Source: Planctomycetota bacterium
GTDB lineage: Bacteria > Planctomycetota > UBA1135 > GCA-002686595
DNA: 64,000 nt
NCBI GenBank assembly: GCA_004357655.1
Contig: SMVQ01000066.1
Span: 1 to 64,000 of the forward strand
Direction of reading: 5' to 3'
Of this stretch, positions 17,526-29,200 are shown piece after piece. Positions within the stretch are counted from its first letter, which is position 1; each line of letters opens with the position of its first letter. The notes beneath the pieces were generated by a model, which searched no databases, was not told where the DNA came from, and saw only the letters and a list, made by a program, of their open reading frames with translations. The position numbers and the translations under genes are program-made.

Positions 17526-18920
17526 TTACGCGCAGGCTTCCTCGGCCGTCTTCGTCTCGACGGCGCGGATCTCACCGCCTTCGGCCGTGAGCCGCCGCCC
17601 CTGTCCGTCGTCGACCGTGAGGAGGTGCACCGATCGGCCCCAGACCTTTTCCACCATGAGCAGCATCTCGCCGGCCTCGTCCAGCTTCAGATCGCGGCCC
17701 TCGTGCTTGTGCACGAGGAGCAGCTCGCCGTGCTCGCCCTCGTCCGCGCTCTGGAGCTCGATCCGCGGCAGGCCGCCCCAGGAGAGCTCGGAGAGCAGCT
17801 TCTCCTTGATCGCGCCCCAGTCCCGGTCCGCGACCTCCGTCCGGCCCGTCCGGGCGTTGCGCTGGTACACGAACAACTGATTCCTCGAAGCGAACTCCTC
17901 GTCGACGACCTCGTCGATGAAGCTCACGTCATTGTGCATCCGGCGCAACCGGAAGATGTCCTGGCCGGATTGCTCAGCGTGGCGGAACAGCTCGATGCCG
18001 AGCTTGTAGGGGTTCAATTGCCCGGGCGCGGCGAGCGTCGCGCCGGAGTGGCAGTCCGCGAACTCGACGATCTCGGAAGCATCGAGGATGCCGGACGTGA
18101 GGATGCGACTATGCCAGAACGACGCCCAACCTTCGTTGATGATCTTGGTCATGCGCTGCGGCGCAAAGTAGTAGGCCTCGTCCCGGATCATGCGCAGGAC
18201 GTCGCGCTGCCAGCGTTCGATGGGCGCATTCTCCGCGAGGAAGCCCACGATATCGTACGTCGGCGGAGCGAACAGGCGCGCGGGCTTCGGAGCGGCGGCA
18301 TCCGTTCGGTCGAGCGGCGAGCTGATCACCGCCTCGAACGATCGCCGCGCCCGCTCGGAGAGCCCCAGCTTCTCGGTGGGCGGGTGGTCGCCCTGCAGCT
18401 TGCCGCGGAGCGGCATGTACGGGTCCAGGAGCGTGTCCAGCGAGAGCGCGACGTCGAGGAACCGCTCCACCTCATCCTGTCCAAAGGCCTCGACGTAGTC
18501 GCGCACGCGCCCGGCGTGGCGCGACATCACATCGACCATGTTGCGCTCGGTCGGCCCGAACCAGACGTTTTGCTTGAAGAAGTCCGCGTGGCCGAAGACG
18601 TGCGCCATCACGAGCTTCTGCTCCATATCGGAATTCGAACGCACGAGGTAGGCGTACGTGGGGTCGTTGTTGATGACGAGCTCGTAGATCTTCGACAGAC
18701 CGTACTCGTAGCCCTTCTGCAGGCGCTCGTAGTCCATCCCGAAGCGCCAGGAGGAGTAGCGCACCGGAAATCCGCCGTAGGCCGCGACGGCATTCACGTC
18801 GCGTGCGGCGAGCATCTCGAAGACGACCTCGAAGAAGTCGAGGCCGGAGGCCTTGGCCTCGCCTTCGATGCAGAGCGCCTGGGCGGCGAGCTCGGGGGGC
18901 AACGATGTCGTGGTCACCAT
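17526..18920 (-). CDS. spoVR: SpoVR family protein
   Basis: A 464-residue protein of the SpoVR/YcgB family. Recognisable segments are FPVRYSSWRFGMDYERL, YEYGLSKIYELVINNDP, VMAHVFGHADFFKQN and the later IINEGWASFWHSRIL. Several conserved His and Glu residues in these blocks suggest a metal site. In spore formers it affects cortex formation; in other bacteria it belongs to the PrkA-YeaH-YcgB stress module. It is the last gene of that trio here, starting 3 bp after the YeaH stop. The biochemical activity is unknown. Confidence 0.92.
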   Translation of the reverse strand: MVTTTSLPPELAAQALCIEGEAKASGLDFFEVVFEMLAARDVNAVAAYGGFPVRYSSWRFGMDYERLQKGYEYGLSKIYELVINNDPTYAYLVRSNSDMEQKLVMAHVFGHADFFKQNVWFGPTERNMVDVMSRHAGRVRDYVEAFGQDEVERFLDVALSLDTLLDPYMPLRGKLQGDHPPTEKLGLSERARRSFEAVISSPLDRTDAAAPKPARLFAPPTYDIVGFLAENAPIERWQRDVLRMIRDEAYYFAPQRMTKIINEGWASFWHSRILTSGILDASEIVEFADCHSGATLAAPGQLNPYKLGIELFRHAEQSGQDIFRLRRMHNDVSFIDEVVDEEFASRNQLFVYQRNARTGRTEVADRDWGAIKEKLLSELSWGGLPRIELQSADEGEHGELLLVHKHEGRDLKLDEAGEMLLMVEKVWGRSVHLLTVDDGQGRRLTAEGGEIRAVETKTAEEACA

Positions 18921-18923
18921 CGC

Positions 18924-20042
18924 TCAACGCCCCTTTCCGAGGAACGCACGGATCGAGTCGGGGATCTCCTCGCGGCTGTTCACGTTCGTCGTGATGACGC
19001 GCTCGTCGTCTGACAGCGCGCCGTCGATGTCCTTCTTGAACTGTCCCGAGCCGTAGGCGCTCTTCACCTGGCCGTAGCAGAACTGGTTGACGCGCGGCAG
19101 AATCTCGTCGGAGAGCAGGTTGATGCAGCGCTCCGTATCCCGCGCCGACCAGTTGTCGCCGTCGGAGTAGTGGAACGGGTAGATGTTCCAGTTCTCCGGG
19201 CGATACTTCTCCATGATCAGCTTCAGGCACAGCTCGTAGGCCGAGGAGATCTTCGTTCCGCCCGACTCGCGCAGGTGGAAGAACGCGTCGTGGTCCACGA
19301 TCTTTGCGACGGCGTCGTGCACCACGTACACGACCTCGATGTTCTGGTACTGGCTCCGCAGCCAGGTGTCGATCCAGAACGCCTTGATCCGGACGATGTC
19401 CTTCTGCTCCCGCCCCATCGACCCCGACACGTCCATCATGTGGAAGATCACGGCGGACGACTCCGGCCGCGGCGTCGTGCGGCGGGCGCGATAGCGTTCG
19501 TCATCTCGGATCGGGATGACGACCGGGTGCTCTGGATCCCATTCCCCGGCGGCGATCGTCCGGCGCAGGGCGCGCCGAAACGTGCGCCGGAAGTGGCGCA
19601 GCGAGTTCGGACCCGTCGTACGAAGCCCGGTGTAGCGTCCCCCGTCGGTGGAAATCTGCTTGTTGCCCCGCGGCTCGATGTTCGGGAGCTCGAGCTCGTC
19701 GCCCAGCATCTCGGCCAACTCGGCGAGCTCCACTTCGACCTCGAGGATGTGCCGCCCTTCCTGGTCCCCCGCCGTCCCGTGACCCTCGGCGTCCCGGCCT
19801 TCCCCGTCCATGGGGTCGCCCTTCTCGCCCGGCCCCTGCCCCACCCCCTGACCCGAGTTGTCGCCGAAGCGAAAGCGCGGAAGCTCGATCTGGGGCACGG
19901 GGATCGAGATCGTGTGCTTGCCCTGACGCCCCAGGAGCTCACTCGTCGAGAGGTACTTCCGCAGATCCTTCCGCAGCTTTCCACGCACGATGTCGCGGAA
20001 CCGGGCCCGGTCCCGCTCCATCCTGTAGATCTGGAAACCCAT
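18924..20042 (-). CDS. yeaH: YeaH/YhbH family protein (DUF444) with VWA-like domain
   Basis: A 372-residue DUF444 protein. The N-terminal part has the RFRDIVRGKLRKDLRKYL helix region and a Gly/Asp-rich low-complexity stretch around residues 65-95. The C-terminal half is a von Willebrand A-like domain with a MIDAS-type motif in MMDVSGSMG and SYSDGDN-like FHYSDGDNWS. It partners with PrkA kinase and SpoVR in a widely conserved stress and stationary-phase module; in enterobacteria YeaG and YeaH act in sustained nitrogen starvation. It lies 17 bp downstream of prkA and 3 bp upstream of spoVR, so the three form one operon. Confidence 0.92.
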   Translation of the reverse strand: MGFQIYRMERDRARFRDIVRGKLRKDLRKYLSTSELLGRQGKHTISIPVPQIELPRFRFGDNSGQGVGQGPGEKGDPMDGEGRDAEGHGTAGDQEGRHILEVEVELAELAEMLGDELELPNIEPRGNKQISTDGGRYTGLRTTGPNSLRHFRRTFRRALRRTIAAGEWDPEHPVVIPIRDDERYRARRTTPRPESSAVIFHMMDVSGSMGREQKDIVRIKAFWIDTWLRSQYQNIEVVYVVHDAVAKIVDHDAFFHLRESGGTKISSAYELCLKLIMEKYRPENWNIYPFHYSDGDNWSARDTERCINLLSDEILPRVNQFCYGQVKSAYGSGQFKKDIDGALSDDERVITTNVNSREEIPDSIRAFLGKGR

Positions 20043-20059
20043 GGGGTCGCCCTGGAATC

Positions 20060-22105
<2,046 letters not shown>

Positions 22106-22418
22106 GAGGATGTCGGACCTATCGATAGAGAGCGGACCGCCGGCAGGGAACCGGGGGACGGGCGCCTGCTATCGATCGGTCCGATCGCCCCATGCCTGGA
22201 GCCCCAAGCGACGAGACCGTGCTGCCACACGGCCGCTGGGCCCCGCAATGCGGGCCCGAGCCCGGATACGAGGGCCAGGCGCCCTACCTCCTAAGCCCAT
22301 TGCCCATAACTTGGAAGTCGTCGTGACCCGGCCCGGGTCTGCGTCCCTGAGCTCCGCGCAGTCCCTTCTGGCGAGCCCGAACTCCCTCTGACCACCCCTG
22401 ACGGCGTATCCTGACTCG
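22106..22418. other. Divergent intergenic region, prkA / M28 peptidase
   Basis: This 313-bp gap separates two divergent genes and must hold both promoters. It contains two ATCGAT sites, one at about 22119 and one at about 22172. I see no convincing -35/-10 pair, RNA gene or coding frame. Confidence 0.5.
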
Positions 22419-23363
22419 ATGACCCGAGCGCAAACCCGCTGCGACATGCTGCTCTCGCCCTTGTTTGCCACCCTGGCCCTCGGTTGTGCCTCCGGAAGCT
22501 GCGGCACGAGCCCCGCCACCCCGGCGCCGGTCCACTTCGACGCCGACCGCGCCTGGCGCGACCTCGAGACGTTGGTCTCGTTCGGTCCGCGGCCCATTGG
22601 GACCGAAGCGCTCGAGCGCACGCGGGCGTTCATCGAGGCCGAGCTCGCGAAGGTCGGCTACGTGGTGAAGCGCGAAGCCTTCACCGCGAACACTCCGAAG
22701 GGCCAGTTCGAGATGGCGAACGTGTACGCCGACCTGCCGGGGAAATCCGACGATGTCGTGCTCCTCGTGAGCCACTTCGACACGAAGCTCTTCGACTTCG
22801 AGTTCGTCGGCGCGAATGACGGCGCATCCGGTACCGCGGTGCTGCTCGAGCTCGCGCGCTCGATGATGATGTCGGGACCGCGCGCCGTCACCTACCGCTT
22901 CCTGTTCGTCGACGGTGAGGAAGCCACGCGGGACTTCTGGGGGGACAAGGACCACACGTACGGCTCGCGGCACCACGCGCAGCAGCTCGTGCAGCGCGGC
23001 GTCGCCGAACGCTTCAAGGCCTGCGTGCTGCTGGATCTCGTGGGCGACAAGGACCTGCACCTCCTGGACGAGATCTACTCCGATGCTGACCTCAAGCGCA
23101 TCTTCAGGGACGCGGCGCGGGCGAACGGCCTCGGGAAATACATGGACGGGAGGCGTCAGGAGGCCAAGGACGACCACCTCGAGTTCATGAGGGTCGGCAT
23201 CCCGAGCATCGACCTGATCGACTTCGACTACGGGCCGAACAACGACTACTGGCACACGGCCGAGGACACCATCGACAAGTGTTCGAAGGCGAGCCTCGAC
23301 GCGATCGGGCGCATCGTGCTGCACGGTCTACACGGGCTCGAGCAGTTTGCCCTGGATCACTGA
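22419..23363 (+). CDS. M28-family zinc aminopeptidase or glutaminyl cyclase-like lipoprotein
   Basis: A 314-residue secreted protein. The N-terminal signal ends in the lipobox LALGC (Cys 23), so it is a lipoprotein. The M28 fold ligands are visible: SHFDTK (His, Asp), GANDGASG (bridging Asp), FVDGEEAT (catalytic and ligand Glu), and NDYWHTAEDT (last His). The overall length and the FGPRPIGTEALERTRAFI start are close to glutaminyl-peptide cyclotransferases, which share this fold with aminopeptidases. Either activity is possible. It stands before the EF-hand protein gene by 21 bp on the same strand and is likely co-transcribed. Confidence 0.85.
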   Translation: MTRAQTRCDMLLSPLFATLALGCASGSCGTSPATPAPVHFDADRAWRDLETLVSFGPRPIGTEALERTRAFIEAELAKVGYVVKREAFTANTPKGQFEMANVYADLPGKSDDVVLLVSHFDTKLFDFEFVGANDGASGTAVLLELARSMMMSGPRAVTYRFLFVDGEEATRDFWGDKDHTYGSRHHAQQLVQRGVAERFKACVLLDLVGDKDLHLLDEIYSDADLKRIFRDAARANGLGKYMDGRRQEAKDDHLEFMRVGIPSIDLIDFDYGPNNDYWHTAEDTIDKCSKASLDAIGRIVLHGLHGLEQFALDH

Positions 23364-23384
23364 ACGCCCGCGCCATCGACCCTA

Positions 23385-26195
23385 ATGGACCCGATCGGAA
23401 GGAATACGCCCGTGCGCACACTCGTTCACGCCGCCGCAGTCGCCGTAACACTCGCCGCGGGAGTCCACGGGACGCCGCAGGGCGGAGGCTTCGGGAGCGC
23501 CTCCCAGCCCGCGGTCGGCCTGGCCCGCGCCGCCGACGCGAACGGGGATGGCGCGCTGTCCGGCGCGGAGTGGATCACTTTCCTGCAGGGGCTCGGAGCG
23601 GACACGGACGGCGCGCTCGACCGGCTGCGGGTCGAGGCCCGGCTGCTCGCCCTCGACCCCGACGGGGACGGCGTGACGACGGCGGCGGACCTGGAGCTCG
23701 TCCTGGCCGCCGGCGGCCCGCGCCGGTACGGCCTGCTCGCGACGATCGTGCGCGGAATCGCGGACGGGGACGGCGACGGGGCGGTGTCGGAGACGGAGCG
23801 CGAGACCTTCATCGCGGCGGCCCTGCCCGCTTCCGGCGGTCCAGTCGCGGAGCTCGTCGTCATGGGCTGGCTACGGAGCGGCGCTTCGCTGCCGCCGCCC
23901 GCGGACAGGAACGCGATGACGGTGCCCGTGATCCTCGCGACGCTCGACGCCGCGCTCGACGCCGATGCGAACGGTGTGCTCACGCTCTCCGATCTGAACG
24001 CCCTGCACCGCGGCCTCGACGCGAACGGGGACGGGCTGATCGATGCCGGCGAGCTCGCCTCCGCCGCCCGCGGCCCCATGGGACCGAGCCTGCCGAGCGC
24101 CGCCTGGCGGAACCGTTGGAGCATCGGCGCGGACGCCCGCGAGCGGCCCCCGCTCATGCCGTGGCAACGCACGCTCGACGACGCCCTCGCAATCGCCGCG
24201 GCGACGGGCAAGCCCTTGCTCGTCTGCGTGAACATGGATGGGGAGAACGCGAGCGAAGCCCTGGCCTGGGGCCGGTATCGCGACCCGGATTTCGTCGCGC
24301 TCGCGGCCGGCTTCGTCCCCGTCGTGGCTTCCCCCGACCGCCGCAACGCGCGCGAGCGGGACGACCGGGGCCGCCGCCTCGCGGACAGACGGTTCGGCCG
24401 GCTCCTCAACTCCGAGCACATCGACATCGAGCCCGTACTCTACGAGCGCTACTTCAACAGCAATCGCGTCGCGCCGCGCCACGTCGGCGTCAGCCCGGAC
24501 GGGAAGATCCTGTTCGACGTGTTCCTCGTGCAGGACCTCGCGCTCGTCGACGACAAGCTGCGCGAGTACGGCGTCGCCGCCGCCGCGCCACCGGATCCCG
24601 CGACCCTCTCTGAGGCGGAGCTCCTCGCCAGCCCGGACGCCGCGAACCGGGACGAGCTCGAGCGGCGGTTCGTCACGGCCGACGAGCGCACGCGCGCACG
24701 CCTCGCGGGGCTCGCCCTGTCGCCGGTCCGCGCGACGCAACATGCCGAGCTCCTGCACCTCGCCCTGCGCGACCCGAGCGCGGCCGTGCGCCGCCAGGGA
24801 GTGTGGACGATGGTCCAGCACGCCCCGCTCGCGCCGTTGGCGCTCTTGCCCCCGGCGTTCGCCGAGGTCGGCGGCGACCCCGAGCTACGCTCACTCCTCG
24901 TCGTCGCCGCGCGCCGTGCCTCCGAAGAGGCGTCCGACGACGCGCGCCGGAAGGAGGCCGCATTCATCCACCGGGTCTTCTCCACCCTCTACGAGCCCTC
25001 GGAGACCGTCGACGTCGAGCGCTGGCGACTCGCGCTCTCCATCGCTCCACTCGTCCTCGCGAACGCGCTGACCGAGGCGCGGATGGACGTGGTGACCGAC
25101 GCGCTCGACGGGCTCGAGCGGGCCACCGACGCCGCTCCCGAAGACGTCGACCTGTGGGTCCAACTCGCCGCAACGCGGATGCTCCTGGCGGACATCAGCC
25201 TCGCCCTCGGCCGGAACCCGGCCTACTTCTTCGAGGATGCGATTCGCGCCTGCGAGGCAGCGCTCGCCCTCGCGCCCGAAGACGGGGAAGCGCTCGCCTA
25301 CCACGCATGGGCAAGCCACATGCTCTCCGACCCGGAGACCGCCGCCGAGATGGCCGCGCGCGCTGTCCCGCGCCTGGTGCGCAACGCGGGCTCGCCGCTC
25401 GCCGCGCGAGTGCTGGAGGTCCTCGCGAACGCGCGCACGAGCACGCTGTACGCCGCAATCGGCGCCGGCGAAGAGTGGCCCCCCGCGACGGTCCCGGACG
25501 CGTGCGCAGCGTACGAGCTCCTGCTCGCCCACCCCGCGGGCACCGAGGCGCACGCGAAGGCCTACCTCGACATGCTCGGCGCCTTGCGAGCGTTCGGCGT
25601 CCAGTCAGGCGTCCTGCGCCGCGCCCTCGCGCGTTGGCCCACCTCGGGCGAGATGCACGCATACCTGCGCTTCCAGATCCTGCGCGACGCGGGCTCGGAC
25701 GCGCTGGAAGCAGCGTACGAAGAGACTCCCCTCGCGCTGGTGAGCGAGGCTCAACGTCCTGCGATCGATTGGTTCCGCGGGCTCGCGACGCTCGTCGGCG
25801 CCGAGCAGCGCGTGAACAACCGCGAAGCCGAATCGGCACTCGCCGCCTACGGTCGCAGCATCGAGTGGTTCGCCCGTTCGATCGAGGCGGCGCCGGACTT
25901 CACGGGCTCGGCCGCGCACTACCAGTGCCTCGCCCTCGCCGGCACGGCGCGCCTGCAATCCGCTGCCGGGTTGCTCCATGAAGCGGCCGACTCGATCGTG
26001 GCCGCCGTGACCACCGCGCCGCAAAGCTCCGAGTTGGCGGACGGCCTGGGCGAGAGCCCGGCGGATTCCGCGCGCGAGATCCTCGCGACGCTCGAACGGT
26101 CCGACGAGCCCGACCTCGCCGTGGACCTCGCCACGCGCCTCGCGGAGGCGGGGCTCGACGTCGCGGGCGGGGGGCGGGCGCCGGCGGAACGCTGA
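23385..26195 (+). CDS. Secreted EF-hand protein with thioredoxin-like and TPR-like regions
   Basis: This 936-residue protein starts with a signal peptide; GTG 23412 is an alternative start giving the tighter signal VRTLVHAAAVAVTLAAG. Five EF-hand calcium loops follow in the first 230 residues: DANGDGALSGAE, DPDGDGVTTAAD, DGDGDGAVSETE, DADANGVLTLSD and DANGDGLIDAGE. Residues about 260-390 resemble a thioredoxin-like fold (GKPLLVCVNMDGE, HVGVSPDGKILFDVF), but the redox CXXC pair is absent. The rest is alpha-helical with TPR/HEAT-like repeats. It is probably an extracytoplasmic calcium-binding scaffold. I recognise no named family for the whole. Confidence 0.7.
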   Translation: MDPIGRNTPVRTLVHAAAVAVTLAAGVHGTPQGGGFGSASQPAVGLARAADANGDGALSGAEWITFLQGLGADTDGALDRLRVEARLLALDPDGDGVTTAADLELVLAAGGPRRYGLLATIVRGIADGDGDGAVSETERETFIAAALPASGGPVAELVVMGWLRSGASLPPPADRNAMTVPVILATLDAALDADANGVLTLSDLNALHRGLDANGDGLIDAGELASAARGPMGPSLPSAAWRNRWSIGADARERPPLMPWQRTLDDALAIAAATGKPLLVCVNMDGENASEALAWGRYRDPDFVALAAGFVPVVASPDRRNARERDDRGRRLADRRFGRLLNSEHIDIEPVLYERYFNSNRVAPRHVGVSPDGKILFDVFLVQDLALVDDKLREYGVAAAAPPDPATLSEAELLASPDAANRDELERRFVTADERTRARLAGLALSPVRATQHAELLHLALRDPSAAVRRQGVWTMVQHAPLAPLALLPPAFAEVGGDPELRSLLVVAARRASEEASDDARRKEAAFIHRVFSTLYEPSETVDVERWRLALSIAPLVLANALTEARMDVVTDALDGLERATDAAPEDVDLWVQLAATRMLLADISLALGRNPAYFFEDAIRACEAALALAPEDGEALAYHAWASHMLSDPETAAEMAARAVPRLVRNAGSPLAARVLEVLANARTSTLYAAIGAGEEWPPATVPDACAAYELLLAHPAGTEAHAKAYLDMLGALRAFGVQSGVLRRALARWPTSGEMHAYLRFQILRDAGSDALEAAYEETPLALVSEAQRPAIDWFRGLATLVGAEQRVNNREAESALAAYGRSIEWFARSIEAAPDFTGSAAHYQCLALAGTARLQSAAGLLHEAADSIVAAVTTAPQSSELADGLGESPADSAREILATLERSDEPDLAVDLATRLAEAGLDVAGGGRAPAER

Positions 26196-26266
26196 CCGAA
26201 GGCCGCGTGACCGGGACGTCCGTCAGTGACTGCAACGGGTACGACCTCGAGCCCGTCACCTTCTGA

Positions 26267-29200
26267 TCAGACCTGGACCGCCGCCTCGCGGTCAGACCCG
26301 TCCTCGCGCTCCCGCGCAGAACCGGCCTCCGCGCGTGCCGGCTGGAGCTCCACGACGGGCTCTCCTGACTCGGGGTCGATGCTCTCCGAGGACGTTGGGG
26401 CCTCGCCGGCGTCCTCGCCGGCTTCCTCGTCCTCGTCCTCGGCCTCGGGCGTAGCGGCAGCGCCGGCGGCGGCGGCTTCCTCGCGCTGGCGCGCACCGCC
26501 GTTCACTTCCGGCACGAACTCCTCCACGTCGTCGAGCTCGACCATCACGAAGCGCGACACGCCCTTCACCTCCATCGTGATGCCGAAGAGCGCCTCGCAG
26601 ACCGCCATCGTGCCTTTGTTGTGCGTCACGACGATGAACTGCGTGTCCGCACGGAAACCGTCGAGCATGCCGATGAAGCGCTCGATGTTTGCGTCGTCCA
26701 GCGCCGCGTCCACTTCGTCGAGCACGCAGAACGGGCTCGGTCGCGCCTCGAACACGGCGAACAGGAGTGCCAGAGCGGTCATGGTGCGCTGACCGCCGGA
26801 CAAGAGACCGATCGGGAGCAACTCGCGGCCCGGCGGGCGCGCGACGATCTCGATGCCGGCCTCGAGGATGTCCACACCCTCCTCCAGTCGGACATCGGCC
26901 CGGCCGCCGCCGAAGAGCTGCCGGAAGACGCGCTGGAAGTTCGCGCGAACCTCTTCGAAGGTCTCGAGGAACAGGCGCCGACTCTCCTCGTCCATGCGCT
27001 GGATCGTCTCGGCCAGCGTCTTCCGCGCCTTCGCCAGATCGCCGGACTGGGTCTCCAGGAACTCGAGGCGACCGCCGACCTCCTCCAACTCCTCGACAGC
27101 GTCCATGTTGACCGGACCGAGGCGGTCGAGCTGAGCCTTCAGCTCGGAGACGGTCCGATCGAGCGCTTCCAGCGCGGACTCCTCGGCGAGTTCGGGCTCG
27201 GGCTCGAACTCGGCGCGGAGGTCACCCAGGCCGAGCGCGAGGTCCTCCTCGGAGCGCTTGAGCACGTCTTCGCGCGCGAGCTCCAGGCGCTGCACCAGCA
27301 GCTTCCGGTCGGACAGGCGGTCATTGTCGGCGTCGAGCTTCGTCTGCACCACCTCCGCCTTCTGCCGCACCGCCTCGATGCGCTCGCGACCGCTGCGCTC
27401 GAATGCGCGCAGCTCCTCCAGGTGCTCGTCGATGGTTCCGCGCTCTTCCAGGAGCTCCATGGCATGGACCGCGATCTCCTCGCACTCCCCGGCGCCCTGT
27501 CGCGCGTTCTCCGTGTAGTTCCGGGAACGCGTCTCGGAGCGCTCGATCTCCGCGGCGCCTTCCTCCATGCGTTGCCGGTGAATCTCGATCCGGTCGAGCG
27601 TCGCGTCGAGCTCCCCGCTCCGCGCCGTCCGTTCGACCTGCGCCTCGTTCGCCTCGCGACCGAGCAAGTCACGTTGCTCCTCCAGCCCGTGCCGCCCGGC
27701 CTCCATGGCACTGAGACGCGCGTTCTCGCGCTCGAACGCGGCTTCGCGCTCCGTGCGCTGGTCGAGCGCCTCCGCGAGCTCCCGCTCGAGGTGCTGTTGT
27801 TCCTCCTCGGCCCGCTCGGCCTCCTGCGCGACGAGGTCGCGCGACGCGCGCAGGTCCCCCAGGCGCGCCTCGAACGTGTGGAGCTCCGCCCGCGCCTCGG
27901 CGAGCGCCGACCGACACTGCTCGCGGGCCTCATCGGCCGCGGCGACCTGCGCGGCGACCGCCGTGCGGTCGTGACCGAGTACGGCCAGGCGCTCCTCGAG
28001 CGCGGCGATGGCCGCGTCCGCCGCGCGGACATCGGTCTCCAGGTCGGCCGCGGTCGAGCGTCGCCCGATCGCACCCTGGGTCACTTCGCGGTGACCGCCG
28101 ACGATGCCCGTCGCATCGACGAGCTCGCCCTCGGGTGTCACGAACGCGAAGCGCGGGTGCTGCGCAACGAGCGCGAGCGCGACGTCAAGGTCGGCGACGA
28201 CGATGACGCTGCCGAGCAGCGCGTCCACGACGGCCCGCATCTCGGGCTCGCACTCGACGAGCTCGGACAGCCGTCCGAGCGCGCCGGGACCGAGCTCCGG
28301 GAGCTGCGCGAGCTCGGTCCGGCCGAGGCCTTCCGGCACGACGATGCCCGCCTGACCTTCGGAACGCCCGGCGAGCCAGGCGGCGATCCCGCGCGCGCTC
28401 GCCGCGTCGGTCGTCACGAGTGCGACGGCGCGGTCAGCGAGGGCCGCGTCGAGCGCGCGCGCGAACCGCGTGTCGACCCTGAGGTGATCGGCGACGAGGC
28501 CGCGCAGGCATTCGGGCGAGCACGGTCCGTCCGCGCTCCCCGCCGCCGCGAGCACACAGCGCGCGCCGGCCGCCAGGTCTTCGAGCTCGCGCTCGCGGTC
28601 GAGCAGGGATTCGATCCGGCTCTGCAGCCGCGCGCGGTCGAGCTCGCGTTCGGCCTTGGCACGCTTCGCGGTCTCGAGCTCCGCATCGACCACGGCCAGG
28701 CCCGCCACGTGTTCCCGGCGCTCCGATTCGCAGGACTCCAGCGCGCCCTCCGCCGAGCCCACGCCGGACCGCGCGGCGTCGGCCGTGCCGACGATCTCAG
28801 CCAGCGACCCGTCGAGCCCGGCGAGCCGCGCCGCTACGCGCTCGTGCCGCTCGGCCATCGGTGAGCGCGAGTCCGCGAGGTGATGCGCCCGGTTCTGGCC
28901 CTCCGTGCGCTCGTGCAGTCGCTCGAGCAGGAGATCGTTCTGGGCCTGGACTTCCACGCGAACCGTCTTGTAGCGGGCGTTGAGCTCACGCAGCCGGTCG
29001 GCGAGCTCCTTCGCGCGGGCCTCGGCGCCCTGCGCCGCCTCCCGCAGCACATCCGCCTCCGCGTGCATCGTCTCCAGCTCACCCTGGCGTTCCGTGAGCT
29101 GCGCGCCCAGGGTATCGGCGCGTTCAGCCTCCTCGGTCGCCGACGCCTCCCACGAGGCGACTCGCAGCGCGAGCTGACTTTTCCGCTCGTCCATCGCGCG

